Shown: positions 24,209 to 33,437, numbered from the stretch's first letter. The stretch is DNA of 64,000 nt from Candidatus Obscuribacter phosphatis (GCA_001899315.1 MOYA01000006.1:1-64000); one strand, 5' to 3'. The notes: a model not told the origin generated them from the letters alone. Numbers and translations are program-made.

Positions 24209-25144
24209 ATGACATTGAATCCATTCGAATTACAAGGCCCAGCTTATCTGGGATTTTATCTGATAGCTTGCACCCTGACGGGAATAGTCGCATATTTTTT
24301 GAGACTGCACATCTTAGGCAAGCATTACGCTAGCATTTATCAGACCACAAATGAGTCTGAGTCTATTGCTAGAGAACTGGACCCCTATGAGGCAGCCTAT
24401 CTGCAAGGTGGGGCTGACCGAGTGCTTCTAACTGCCTGCGCTAACTTGGCGAGACACGGCATAGTGCAGATAGATACCGGTTCGAGCAAACTTTATGACA
24501 CTCTAGGAAGTTCACCGGACGCCGACAAGATTAAGGCCTCGCTGCATAAGGTTGAGGAAGAGATCTTTAGCCTATGCCGGGTGAAAGGCTTGGCTGTTGA
24601 GCAAGCCAAGTCGGCATTGAGACCTTATATAACAAACATCGAATCATCGCTTAGAGAGAAAGGTCTTTTAGCCACCGAAGATGAGCTATCGAGAGCTCGC
24701 ATACTGCCCTTCCTGCTCATGTTCTCAGTGGCGGCTCTGCTGGCTCTGCCCAAGTTTATGGTTGGTATGGAATTGCATAAGCCTATCCTCCTGCTCCTAG
24801 TGTTCTCCTCATTCATGTGCTTTGCTTCCACCTTGTTCCTAAAGATGAACCGGGTGACCAACGGCAAAGGTGAGTTGGTGGCTGAAACAATGAAAGAGAC
24901 GGGTTCTGCCTTGAAGCTCACCTTCACCAGCAGACCATCCAGCTTATCGATTACCGATACCGCCTTTGCCTATGCCTTGTTTGGCACGGTGCTTATGGCA
25001 AGCGACCCCTATTCCCTAGCTAGTAAGCTCTTTGTCAAACCCACAAGCGGCTGTGGTAGCGGTTGTGGCAGCAGCGGCAGCGGTTGCGGCAGTGGTTGCG
25101 GCGGCGGTGGCTGCGGCGGAGGCTGTGGTGGTTGCGGTGGCTAG
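24209..25144 (+). CDS. TIGR04222-type membrane protein with Gly/Cys-rich tail
   Basis: 311 residues: a membrane segment at ~12-32, a cytoplasmic-looking helical domain with ELDPYEAAYLQGGADR and ACANLARHGIVQ, two adjacent membrane segments at ~167-210, and a possible fourth near 245-262. The last ~30 residues are only Gly, Ser and Cys with seven cysteines spaced by 3-6 residues. This matches the TIGR04222 family, known to carry such tails. The stop overlaps the DUF692 start by 8 bp. Known MNIO enzymes of the DUF692 family modify cysteines in small peptides, so the tail may be the partner's substrate; that is inference. Function of the family is not established. Confidence 0.8.
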   Translation: MTLNPFELQGPAYLGFYLIACTLTGIVAYFLRLHILGKHYASIYQTTNESESIARELDPYEAAYLQGGADRVLLTACANLARHGIVQIDTGSSKLYDTLGSSPDADKIKASLHKVEEEIFSLCRVKGLAVEQAKSALRPYITNIESSLREKGLLATEDELSRARILPFLLMFSVAALLALPKFMVGMELHKPILLLLVFSSFMCFASTLFLKMNRVTNGKGELVAETMKETGSALKLTFTSRPSSLSITDTAFAYALFGTVLMASDPYSLASKLFVKPTSGCGSGCGSSGSGCGSGCGGGGCGGGCGGCGG

Positions 25145-26387
25145 TTTTGAAACGAAATTGGGGCTGGGCTACAGAAGCGAACTGGCTCTATTTGTTGAAC
25201 GTCGCCAAGATTTGGGTTTTGTAGAGATACTTGCTGAAGATTTCCCCCAGCCATCTCATATTCCTGCCGCGCTGAAGCGTCTGTGTCGACAGGGCTTGAT
25301 GGTGATTCCTCACAGCACCACCCTGTCTCTCGGTTCGGTGCAGCCGCCTAATGCGGCCCAGTTGAAACATCTAGACGCCCTGGCGCGTTATTTTGATGCC
25401 CCCTTTGTCAGTGACCACATTGCCTTTGTGCGCGGTGGCGGGCTAGAGACAGGTCATTTACTGCCTGTTCAGCGTAACCATAAAATGCTGGCCTTGCTCA
25501 AGAGAAATATTGAACATGCTAGAAACGGGCTTTCGGTGCCTCTTGTGCTCGAGAATATTGCCACGACTTTTGATTGGTCTGAGAGGCAGAATACAATGAC
25601 CGAGCCTGAGTTTTTGAGGCAGGTACTTGAATCTACTGATAGTGGACTGCTCTTGGATGTTAGTAATTTATTTGCTAATTCTTTCAATCATCATTTTTCA
25701 GAAGATGACTATCTGCGGGCTTTGCCGCTAGATAGGCTGCGTTATGTGCATGTGGCCGGCGGTACTTTCAAGCAAGGTCTCTATCACGACACTCACTGTC
25801 ATCCGCTCAAGGAAGAGTCTTTACGGGTGCTAAAGAAGCTGGCGGCGCTCGTCCCCATACCTATGGTAATGCTCGAACGTGATGATAATTTTGCCTCAGA
25901 TATAGAGTTGTCCCTCGAACTAGACCAATTGCGCCAGTCTTGTAGAGTTCCCGCTAGCTTTGCTGCAGCAGATGCCAGGCAAATAGAAATTGGCCTTGAA
26001 CCGATAGCAATTGCTAAGCCAGATCTTTCTGCCCTTGCCCAAGAGCAAGATGCTCTTGTACGAGCGCTGCTTGCCGATTGCAGCCACTTGCCCAGCTCAC
26101 TCGGTCTTGATCAAGAAAGAATCGGCCAGGCGTTTAAGGCTTTGCGCCGCAAACGTATTCGTACAATCAAGAGAGCTTATCCTGATATTCTTACTATCTT
26201 TCCAGAGGAAGAGAAGCTAAATCAACTGCTGGAGCGTTATTTTGATAATTGTCCTTCAGTATCAGAGCTTGGTCCCTATGACGATGCTATGAAGTTCATG
26301 AAGTATCTCAAAAAATCGGGCGAATTGCCCGCGCCGAAGCTGGCCGGTGCTCTCTCTCAGGCATTGAAGTCTTTCTTGTCGAAGTGA
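25137..26387 (+). CDS. DUF692 multinuclear non-heme iron oxidative (MNIO) enzyme with C-terminal extension
   Basis: 416 residues from GTG 25137; the track to the left is the Gly/Cys coding sequence read in another frame and is not part of it. A TIM-barrel DUF692 protein: candidate metal ligands are H59 (IPHS), D93/H94 (SDHIAF), E139 (LENI), D174/N177 (LLLDVSNL), H205 (YVHVAGG), H217-D218-H220 (YHDTHCH) and E247 (MLERD). All are in the order seen in MbnB, TglH and bufferin enzymes. After residue ~290 there is a ~120-residue helical extension (ALRRKRIRTIKRAYPDI...) not needed for the barrel. Translational overlap with the Cys-tail protein implies a joint function. Confidence 0.88.
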   Translation: MASFETKLGLGYRSELALFVERRQDLGFVEILAEDFPQPSHIPAALKRLCRQGLMVIPHSTTLSLGSVQPPNAAQLKHLDALARYFDAPFVSDHIAFVRGGGLETGHLLPVQRNHKMLALLKRNIEHARNGLSVPLVLENIATTFDWSERQNTMTEPEFLRQVLESTDSGLLLDVSNLFANSFNHHFSEDDYLRALPLDRLRYVHVAGGTFKQGLYHDTHCHPLKEESLRVLKKLAALVPIPMVMLERDDNFASDIELSLELDQLRQSCRVPASFAAADARQIEIGLEPIAIAKPDLSALAQEQDALVRALLADCSHLPSSLGLDQERIGQAFKALRRKRIRTIKRAYPDILTIFPEEEKLNQLLERYFDNCPSVSELGPYDDAMKFMKYLKKSGELPAPKLAGALSQALKSFLSK

Positions 26388-26452
26388 GCTTTGGATAATC
26401 TGCGCTAGAATAGCGTCACCCCTAAGATTTCAATATTGGTTAAGTAGTATCA

Positions 26453-27658
26453 GTGGTGACCCAGACTCGGCAGAACTTGCATACGCCCCACCTAGCAGTT
26501 AAAGCTGCCATTTACTTGTTTATGGTTCCGTTTCTTGCCGGTGCTTTATTTCTTGACGATGTCTGCCAGCCGGCTCAGGCAAGAAAGATTAGAGAGCGTG
26601 GCAAAAAGCGCAGAAAAGCAGAAAATAACAAAGAAGAAACAAAAGTAGTCTTGAGAACGATTCAGTTTCCCGACAAATATTCGGTGGGTAAGCTTTTCAA
26701 GATTGAAACTTCGGCGCTGGGTATTTATAGTCGTGGCGCTGCCTTGGGCGAAGCTAAAGGCAAAGTAAGCGTGAAGGCAGAAGACAAAGTTTTGCTGGAT
26801 GTCGAGTACGAAGGCTTCAAGAATCTCAAGTTTTTGCAAGGTCTTAAGGCTGACGATCTCTACGGTCTTTCTCTGGCTAACGATGGCCGGGGTTTTCCAG
26901 TAGACGACGGAGAGCTTGTTCTCATCAAGCATTTGTCTGGATTGCGTGTGCTTGAGTTGGAGGACAATGATATCACTGATGATGGCGTCAATAATCTGTC
27001 CTCTTTCGGTAATCTAGAAGTTCTCAATCTCGGTCACACTATGATCAGCTCAGCCAGTCTGCCGGTGATTGCGCGTTTGACCAAACTGACTCAGCTGGAA
27101 TTGGATGGCATTTCACTTGGTGAGAATGCCATTAAAGATTTGAGTAAGCTCACCGGTCTGAAAGCGCTCTATATGAGAAGTTGCAATTTGAAGTCGACCT
27201 CAACTAAACATCTAGCGGCTATGAAAAGCTTGGCTGTTTTGCGTTTGGCCGGTAACAAAATTGGTGATGAAGGTGTCAAAAATATGCCGGTTTTGGCAGA
27301 GTTGAAAGAGCTCAATCTCAATGAAACCGGCGTTACTGATCAGTCTCTTGAAAAAATTGCTTCCTATCAGTCTTTGGCTATTCTCACTTTGCGCGGCAAT
27401 TCATTTTCGTTTTCGTCTGCTTCTAGCATCAAGAGCCTGAGCCGTCACAAGAAGCTCTTTTATCTAGATATTAGTGGTCCTAAATTGACCGACGATAAAA
27501 TAGCTTTCGGCAAAGAGATGCCGGCTCTCAAGACTCTGCGTCTATCTGCCGAGCCGTCCAGTCGGGCGGCAATTAGTCGCGCATTGCCCGGCGTCAAGCT
27601 GGTTTTTGATGAGCCAAAGTTGCCGCTTGATCTTTTTGACCCATTGAAAGGTCGCTAG
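26453..27658 (+). CDS. Exported leucine-rich-repeat protein
   Basis: 401 residues with a signal peptide (AIYLFMVPFLAGALFLDDV, cleavage near CQPAQA). Residues ~150-370 form about nine leucine-rich repeats of the LxxLxLxxNxI type (LRVLELEDNDITDDGVNNL, LEVLNLGHTMI, LKALYMRSCNL, LAVLRLAGNKIGDEGVKNM, LKELNLNETGVTD). These repeats make a curved protein-binding surface in the envelope. GTG 26453 is chosen because it keeps a full signal peptide; GTG 26456 is equally possible and no SD is obvious. It lies 66 bp after the MNIO gene and 21 bp before the metal exporter, so it may belong to one operon. Confidence 0.82.
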   Translation: MVTQTRQNLHTPHLAVKAAIYLFMVPFLAGALFLDDVCQPAQARKIRERGKKRRKAENNKEETKVVLRTIQFPDKYSVGKLFKIETSALGIYSRGAALGEAKGKVSVKAEDKVLLDVEYEGFKNLKFLQGLKADDLYGLSLANDGRGFPVDDGELVLIKHLSGLRVLELEDNDITDDGVNNLSSFGNLEVLNLGHTMISSASLPVIARLTKLTQLELDGISLGENAIKDLSKLTGLKALYMRSCNLKSTSTKHLAAMKSLAVLRLAGNKIGDEGVKNMPVLAELKELNLNETGVTDQSLEKIASYQSLAILTLRGNSFSFSSASSIKSLSRHKKLFYLDISGPKLTDDKIAFGKEMPALKTLRLSAEPSSRAAISRALPGVKLVFDEPKLPLDLFDPLKGR

Positions 27659-27678
27659 TTGAGAGGCATTCAAAAAGA

Positions 27679-28683
27679 ATGGAAGGTCCAAATAGCGTGA
27701 AGAGTTGTCACAGTCATAGTTTTGATAGCGGTAATGAAAGCGGTGAAAAGGCTACTGGTCTTGCTGTTCTCATTACTGCCGCCATGATGGTGGTTGAAAT
27801 TGTCTGTGGTTGGCTCTTCAATTCGATGGCTCTTTTGGCTGACGGTTGGCATATGAGTTCTCATGCCTTGGCTCTTGGGCTTTCGCTTTTGGCTTACCAG
27901 GTTGCAAGAAAGCTCTCTCGCGATGAGCGGTTTACTTTTGGAACTTGGAAAATTGAAGTTTTGGGCGGCTATTCCAGCGCTCTAATGCTTGTCGGCGTCG
28001 CTTTGCTGATGCTGTATCAATCGGTGGAGCATTTATTTAGACCCAGTCCGATTCAGTTTGACCAAGCGATTATAGTGGCTGCAATCGGACTGGCAGTTAA
28101 TCTGGTCTGCGCCTTTCTTTTGCAGGGTGGGCATTCTCATGACGGTCATTCACACTCTCATGAGAGCCATTCACATTCACATGACAGCCACGCGCACTCT
28201 CATGAAACCCATTCGCGCCCTCATGGTCACGACCATCATCGCGATATCAATCTGCATTCAGCTTATTTGCATGTTTTAGCCGATGCTGCTACTTCTTTGT
28301 TGGCGATAGTGGCGCTTTTGGGTGGTAAGTTTTTTGCCCTCAACTGCTTAGACCCGATCATGGGCATAGTGGGCGCCTTTCTTGTGCTTGGTTGGGCTAG
28401 GGGGCTTATCAAAGAAAGCGCACTGGTGCTGCTTGATGCCCAAATGAATGCACCGGTGGTCAGTGAAGTGCGGGAAGTTATTGCCTGCTTGCCCAGTGGC
28501 GCTGAGCTAACCGATCTGCATGTTTGGCGGGTCGGGCGCGGTAAGTTTGCTTGTATTGTTTCGATTTCGGTGCAAGAAGATTTGAGTCCTGAACTGGTCA
28601 AAGAAAAGTTGGCAATTCATGAAGAGCTTGTGCACATTACTGTGGAAGTGAACCGTACTGTATCGCAACCGTCTTTAGTCTGA
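27679..28683 (+). CDS. Cation diffusion facilitator, DmeF-like Co/Ni/Zn exporter
   Basis: 334-residue CDF transporter with six membrane helices. Helix 2 carries LADGWHMSSHALALG and helix 5 HVLADAATS, the His/Asp transport site in the form typical of DmeF. WKIEVLGGYSSALML is also family-typical. Between helices 4 and 5 is a long His-rich loop (residues ~150-190) for metal binding. The C-terminal domain (AELTDLHVWRVG) is the cytoplasmic dimer domain. It exports divalent cations using the proton gradient. Position after the MNIO/LRR genes may link metal handling with the iron-dependent enzyme. The 3' end overlaps the convergent vWA gene by 9 bp. Confidence 0.93.
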   Translation: MEGPNSVKSCHSHSFDSGNESGEKATGLAVLITAAMMVVEIVCGWLFNSMALLADGWHMSSHALALGLSLLAYQVARKLSRDERFTFGTWKIEVLGGYSSALMLVGVALLMLYQSVEHLFRPSPIQFDQAIIVAAIGLAVNLVCAFLLQGGHSHDGHSHSHESHSHSHDSHAHSHETHSRPHGHDHHRDINLHSAYLHVLADAATSLLAIVALLGGKFFALNCLDPIMGIVGAFLVLGWARGLIKESALVLLDAQMNAPVVSEVREVIACLPSGAELTDLHVWRVGRGKFACIVSISVQEDLSPELVKEKLAIHEELVHITVEVNRTVSQPSLV

Positions 28684-29577
28684 TGCCAGGCTGTTAGAAA
28701 GAGCCGAGGCAAGGCCTGTCTGCATCAGTTCTTCGAAGCTGACAGTGGAAACAAGGTCGAAACTAGCACCGTTGGCGACCAGTTGATTGTCGAGAAAATT
28801 GAGGAATTTGCGTCCTTTATTGCTGTTTGCCCCCACTTGCAGAAATACTAGCTTGATTTCGCCACCGTTCTTGAGTCGCTTTGATGTTTTGATTAGCAAG
28901 TCCGAAACAAGATATGGTTCTATTTTTGGCGCAGGGGCGCCATCGGTTATCACTGCCAAAAGAAGCGGCTCTTGTGGTTTGGCGCTTGTTTTTGTCTTGG
29001 CGAGATACTCTTCGATGCGGTTGCGCAAAGGCAGCGACAGTCGCGTGCCCAGACTGAGATTGGTACCGGCAAAAATTGCGGCGATGTCTTTGCCTGTGAC
29101 ATCTTTGTGCACTTCGAAATTGCCGGCGAAGGTAGAGATTGTTATGCCGCCTGGTCTAAGTCTGGCAATCTCATCACCGAGGTTCTCTGCCTGCTTTAGG
29201 CACCATTGCCAGCGGCTTTGGCCGTCCGGACAATCTTTGTGCCGCATCGACATTGACTTATCTATGATTACTTCTAGTCTGTAGTTCTTGAGTTTGGCGA
29301 TTTCGTTCACTTGTCCGGTCAGCGATGATGACTGAGTGCCTGAACTGAGGCTGTTTTGAGTTGTATCAAACTCAGCCCCTGCCTTTCGCTTTAGTCTAAA
29401 TTTCGCTCCTGACTGTCGATGCACATTTTGTTCTATACCAACTTGGTAGGGTTTTTGGCTTGAAAGTGTTTCTGGTTGAGCTTGCCCCAAAGGCGCAGAC
29501 AAACAGAAGAGAGCAGCGGTGAGATGCATGAGTCTGCCGCTGCTTTGCTTTTTTGTAGGGGTGTTTCTGCTATTCAA
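28675..29577 (-). CDS. Exported von Willebrand factor A-domain protein
   Basis: 300 residues. After a basic n-region, the hydrophobic stretch LTAALFCLSAPLGQAQ is a signal peptide. The vWA domain (about 95-290) has MIDAS motifs: DKSMSM (DxSxS), a threonine in the middle and VITDGAP. It is probably a metal-dependent adhesion or scaffold module in the periplasm. The TTG at 29577 retains positive charges before the signal; ATG 29529 is a shorter alternative without a good SD. The 5' end of this gene faces the TPR gene, so a divergent promoter near 29580-29770 is expected. Confidence 0.82.
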   Translation of the reverse strand: MNSRNTPTKKQSSGRLMHLTAALFCLSAPLGQAQPETLSSQKPYQVGIEQNVHRQSGAKFRLKRKAGAEFDTTQNSLSSGTQSSSLTGQVNEIAKLKNYRLEVIIDKSMSMRHKDCPDGQSRWQWCLKQAENLGDEIARLRPGGITISTFAGNFEVHKDVTGKDIAAIFAGTNLSLGTRLSLPLRNRIEEYLAKTKTSAKPQEPLLLAVITDGAPAPKIEPYLVSDLLIKTSKRLKNGGEIKLVFLQVGANSNKGRKFLNFLDNQLVANGASFDLVSTVSFEELMQTGLASALSNSLASD

Positions 29578-29778
29578 CTTACTTTCTTACTTTTTACTTT
29601 CTACTTTTACTTTGCTCTTTGGGTCATAAGTTTAATACGTAGTAAGTCGGCAAAAAGTTCAATCAAAATCGACAAATTTAGATTAATTGTGCCAGCGATT
29701 TCGTATTCTACTTTCTTGACACAAAGGCTTTTCGGGTGTCTACTCAGTAGATCACCGCGCCACTCGATGGTTTTGTCC

Positions 29779-31062
29779 ATGTCAAAGCCCTTCAACAGAT
29801 CTACAATCGCGACTGCCATCGGCGGGCTCATTTCTTTGACTGTTTTTTCAAATCAAGCTGTTCTTGCTTTTGCGGCTGAAAATGTTGAAGCACAAGATAA
29901 TTGCCAAGCCGCCAACCTCATTAACCCAATAAACTCCAGCAAACTCGGGCAGAGCGTTCTTCAGCCGAGCTTGCTTTCGCAGGACAGCTCCCAGCAAATA
30001 TCAGCTATAGAGCAGAAACTTTATGCCCGTGACTACAACTGTGATGGACTAGATAAGCGCCTTTCGCGACTTGAGATATCTGTTTTTGGTGAGCTTCCCG
30101 CAAAACTTCCTGAGCAAGAAAGGCTTGCCCGCCTGTTGCCTGCATTTGCTAGAAAGGAAGAGGCGGAATCTAAGCAAGCTTTGGCGGCGCGGCGTATTGC
30201 CGGTGCTAATCTAGAGGCTAAGAAAAAGCGAGAGAAAGAAACATATTTGACTTGGTATGAAAAGGCCGGTAAAGACATCAGGCTAAGGCGCTACAAAGCT
30301 GCGGCTTCCGAACTTCTCGAGTCTATCAAGCTCAATCCCCGCTTCCCGCGGTCTTATGCCTACATGGGCGACGTTTTGATCAAGCTGAACGATCGCGAGG
30401 GTGCGCGTGAAGCTTACAAAGCTTGTTTCGAGGTCGACCCTTTCGGTACTTATGGTCGCTACGGCAAGGCTAAATTATTGCAGATGGTTCGGCAAGATGC
30501 TTACTACAAGCCAGGTGCGCAAGATTCTGACAAAGTTGTCTCTCATACAATCAAAACGATAAACCGCCAGGTCGGTGATATGACCCAGCGCATTCAGAAA
30601 GACAGCGATAATGTCTCAAGCTGGAAGTCGGCTCTAGCTACAATCGCGCAAAGACGCATGTTGCAGTCTATGCAAGAGGCGCGAATGCAGGGCGGTGGTC
30701 GTCGAGGCACGATTACCACTTATTATCCGGGTGGAGGCGAGCGCCACGAGATGAGCGACCTTTCCATCATGAACAATTATTATATGCAGACCGATTGGGT
30801 GCGCCAAAATTATTTGGCTCGGGCTGAAGCGGCTCGCAAAGCGGCTTTTGTCAATGAGAGTGCGGCTAATTTGAAAGCCCAGATGTTGCAGCCTTTAAGC
30901 CCTGGCGGCAGTCGTTTGCGGGCCCTGGGTACAAACCTATACGTAAGATATTATGGCGATGATAATCCAAGTATTGTCGACCCGCCTGTGCCCGAAGATC
31001 CCGAGATCGAGCTGACTGCCAAGTCGCTTGCAGTCAAAGGTTTTCATAAGAAAAGCAAGTAG
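29779..31062 (+). CDS. Exported TPR-containing protein
   Basis: 427 residues from ATG 29779 (ATG 29767 is an alternative). Signal peptide: IATAIGGLISLTVFSNQAVLAFA. Residues ~75-120 hold the segment AIEQKLYARDYNCDGLDKRL followed by RLEISVFG, which looks like a short envelope-associated motif. Residues ~155-230 form two tetratricopeptide-like helical pairs (YKAAASELLESIKLNPRFPR, AREAYKACFEVDPFG). The C-terminal part is unrecognised. ORF extension upstream to 29476 would overlap the divergent vWA gene and is rejected. Followed after 39 bp by another exported protein. Confidence 0.75.
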   Translation: MSKPFNRSTIATAIGGLISLTVFSNQAVLAFAAENVEAQDNCQAANLINPINSSKLGQSVLQPSLLSQDSSQQISAIEQKLYARDYNCDGLDKRLSRLEISVFGELPAKLPEQERLARLLPAFARKEEAESKQALAARRIAGANLEAKKKREKETYLTWYEKAGKDIRLRRYKAAASELLESIKLNPRFPRSYAYMGDVLIKLNDREGAREAYKACFEVDPFGTYGRYGKAKLLQMVRQDAYYKPGAQDSDKVVSHTIKTINRQVGDMTQRIQKDSDNVSSWKSALATIAQRRMLQSMQEARMQGGGRRGTITTYYPGGGERHEMSDLSIMNNYYMQTDWVRQNYLARAEAARKAAFVNESAANLKAQMLQPLSPGGSRLRALGTNLYVRYYGDDNPSIVDPPVPEDPEIELTAKSLAVKGFHKKSK

Positions 31063-31101
31063 ATAACCGAAAAGAGAAGCAATCTAAAGGGAGCATTTTT
31101 T

Positions 31102-31926
31102 TTGCCTAAACGTCTTGGTTGTTTACTATTCTCAGTGGGCTTATTGGCTTGGTCGCAAGGGCTCATCACTAATTTTGCTTGCGCTGCCGAGCATGATGTG
31201 TGTCAAAGCGCAAGTCGCATAGAGTCGGCTAGAGAGCTTTTGGCTGAAGGTAAAGATTTTCGTCTCAATGCCAGTCAGTCTTCAGTAAATATGCAAGATG
31301 CCATCAGAAAGGCTCGCGGTCTCAATGAGCAAGCCCGCAAACTGCAGGCATCGCAAGCCGATCTAGACCAGTACAATCGTGATTTGAAGGCCTTTAAAGC
31401 CCATGTCGATGCTTATCGTGCCCATATGCAGCAAGTGGGGCGCGATCTTGGTCATTGCCGCGCCAGCGAGAAAGCCTATGCCGAGCATGTGCGCAAGTAC
31501 AGCTTACACACAGACCAGTTTCATATGCCCAATGTGCCGCCGCCTCATATTTGCGAAGAGCTGCAGCTATCTGAAGAAGAGAATGCCAAAATGGCTAATC
31601 AGCTGCGCAATGACCGCGACCGCTTAGCCCGGGCTGAAGCCGAGCTAGCCCAAAGTGAGGCTCGCTTGAATGATAAGGTGGCTGAAAATGACCACGCCGA
31701 TAGGGCTTTATTGAACCGCAGCCGTCTGGCCGAAGAAGAGAAGAAACTTTCATCTGAATTTGCCGCGCTCAAGACCGAACTGGAATTATTGAATACCCAA
31801 CACGGTGTTTTGCGGGGTAAAACGCCCACCGCTTCTGGGGGCATCGGTCAGGTAAAAGGACAGGTAAAGGGTTCGGTAAAAGGCCCGGCAAAAGACCCGG
31901 CACAAAATAATGTACAGGGCAAGTAA
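31102..31926 (+). CDS. Exported coiled-coil protein
   Basis: 274 residues, TTG start at 31102 with AGGGAG nine bases upstream. Signal peptide LGCLLFSVGLLAWSQGLITN ends near ACAAE. Almost the entire mature part is heptad-like helix (LNEQARKLQASQADLDQYNR; NDRDRLARAEAELAQSEARL), interrupted by a His/Pro segment at ~140-155 with MPNVPPPHIC. The tail is Gly/Lys/Val repeats (GQVKGQVKGSVKGPAKDPA). Cysteines in the mature region may form disulfides. Function unknown; probably a periplasmic spacer or scaffold. Confidence 0.75.
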   Translation: MPKRLGCLLFSVGLLAWSQGLITNFACAAEHDVCQSASRIESARELLAEGKDFRLNASQSSVNMQDAIRKARGLNEQARKLQASQADLDQYNRDLKAFKAHVDAYRAHMQQVGRDLGHCRASEKAYAEHVRKYSLHTDQFHMPNVPPPHICEELQLSEEENAKMANQLRNDRDRLARAEAELAQSEARLNDKVAENDHADRALLNRSRLAEEEKKLSSEFAALKTELELLNTQHGVLRGKTPTASGGIGQVKGQVKGSVKGPAKDPAQNNVQGK

Positions 31927-32089
31927 GCTTCTTGCATAAGCCGCTTACCACTTACATAAGATTAGCTAGTTTTTCCTCTTGACCGCAAGAATTCCAGGCT
32001 TACTACGTATTTTCACCGGTGACAAAGCATATATAGGGTGCGAGTATGTAGCCGTTGGATTTTACTGTTCTATTTGTGGAGCCTGCACT

Positions 32090-32650
32090 ATGTCACATCG
32101 CGGCGATCCTGTTGAAAGAGAAGCTAGATATGTAGCTGAAACGCTTGATTATGGCGATGCGCGTCAGGCGGCCAATAGACTGCGCCAAGATGCTACCCAA
32201 ATGGACCCTTACGAGTTTAGGCAGTTGATCAACCGCACTAGACAGCTAGAAGAGAGAAACTATGGATCCGACCTGGAAATAACCAGCCAGCAAGTGCGTG
32301 ATCAGTGCGGAAGAATCCGCACCGAAACAACTGTAGGCGTCTCTGGTTATGACCAGAGAACCGGTCGCTATCAGTTTCATCCAGTGACGAGCTGGTCGGA
32401 CGCTCCACAGGGGCGCTGCGACGGCGGTCAGTATTATCCGGGCAGGGGCCATGACCCTAGATATGACCCCAGATATGACCCTAGATATGACCCTAGATTT
32501 GACCCACGCTTTCCGCGCGGTGGATGGGGCGGACCAGGCGTAGTTGTGCCCTTGCCTGGCGATCACGGACGCCCCAACGGTGGCATTGTGATCAATCCCA
32601 ATGGCGGAGTTGGAATTATTCTCAATATTCCAGGCAACAGACGCTGGTAA
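32090..32650 (+). CDS. Small repeat protein with DPRYDPR-type tandem units
   Basis: 186 residues from ATG 32090, chosen for GTGGAG seven bases upstream; the longer frame from 31979 lacks an SD and has an unlikely composition. Residues 1-65 are helical (AARQAANRLRQD-like; EFRQLINRTRQLEE). Residues ~120-136 are four HDPRY/YDPR units encoded by 12-bp repeats (32451-32498). The C-terminus is Gly/Pro/Asn-rich with a short hydrophobic strand (GGVGIILNIPGNRRW). No signal peptide with this start. Function unknown. Confidence 0.7.
   Translation: MSHRGDPVEREARYVAETLDYGDARQAANRLRQDATQMDPYEFRQLINRTRQLEERNYGSDLEITSQQVRDQCGRIRTETTVGVSGYDQRTGRYQFHPVTSWSDAPQGRCDGGQYYPGRGHDPRYDPRYDPRYDPRFDPRFPRGGWGGPGVVVPLPGDHGRPNGGIVINPNGGVGIILNIPGNRRW
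32451..32498 (+). repeat. Four 12-bp coding repeats (ATGACCCTAGAT)
   Basis: Near-identical 12-bp units encoding tetrapeptide YDPR-type steps, with a degenerate fifth unit after. Only one base differs between units, suggesting recent slippage. Confidence 0.9.
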
Positions 32651-32686
32651 GGTCGGCTGCTAAATCTCCAAAAGGAAAAGGCAAAA

Positions 32687-33148
32687 CTAGTTATGCTTCA
32701 GGCTCTTGAAAAATTCTTTCAAGAGCCTTGAACTTTCTGCTTCCATGATGCCGCCGATCACTTGCGGAGGGTTGTAGATTCTTCCCTTTATATAGAGATT
32801 GAATTTTGAGCCGAGTGCACCCGATAGTTCGTCGTAGGCTGCGAAAACTACTTTGTCGATTCGGGCTTGTAAAATCGCTTCGGCGCACATCGGGCAAGGC
32901 TCTAAAGTCGTATAGATAGTGCAGCCACTCAGACGCCAGTCGCCCAAAATCTGGCAAGCCTGCCTAATCGCGACTATTTCAGCATGAGCTGTCGGGTCGC
33001 CATGTTTTTCTTTTTCATTGGCGGCGCCGGCGATGATTTCGCTGCCTTTCACTATAACCGCTCCCACCGGTATGTCTTTACCGGCTTCTTTTGCCAGTTC
33101 TAGAGCCGCTTCCATGAATCGACAATCGCTTTCAAAATCTTTTGTCAT
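32687..33148 (-). CDS. tadA: tRNA-specific adenosine deaminase
   Basis: 153-residue zinc deaminase converting A34 to inosine in tRNA. Catalytic motifs HAEIVAI (H55, E57) and PCPMCAEA (C85, C88) are intact. AYDELSGALGSKFNLY and the C-terminal helix ending in basic residues favour TadA over cytosine or guanine deaminases. Length is normal for bacterial TadA. Single gene, start ATG 33148; converges with the 32090 gene. Confidence 0.9.
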   Translation of the reverse strand: MTKDFESDCRFMEAALELAKEAGKDIPVGAVIVKGSEIIAGAANEKEKHGDPTAHAEIVAIRQACQILGDWRLSGCTIYTTLEPCPMCAEAILQARIDKVVFAAYDELSGALGSKFNLYIKGRIYNPPQVIGGIMEAESSRLLKEFFKSLKHN

Positions 33149-33437
33149 TTAATCAAAAATTTTTTTGTTTCTTTGTCCAGAAAAAGTTTGCCCAGTATAT
33201 ATCCATTCACAAGCAAGGGAAAGCCCAATCGGTTGGAAGAAGCAGGGGTGTATTCAACCAATCGAAAGCTAAAGACCCAAGGTCTCCTTGCCAAAGTGAA
33301 TCTGTCAGGGGTGTCCGATTCACTTGATTTAGAGAGAAGTTTAGTCAGGTATCTTCAAAAAGGAGAAAGCAAGCGAAAAAACATTACCAATTTTCTTTTC
33401 AAAAATTCTTTTCTTTATTTGCAAGATAAACAGGTTT

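Noticed and set aside
29476-29778. N-terminal extension of the TPR protein
   Set aside because: Overlaps the divergent vWA gene; the signal peptide begins only at 29779.
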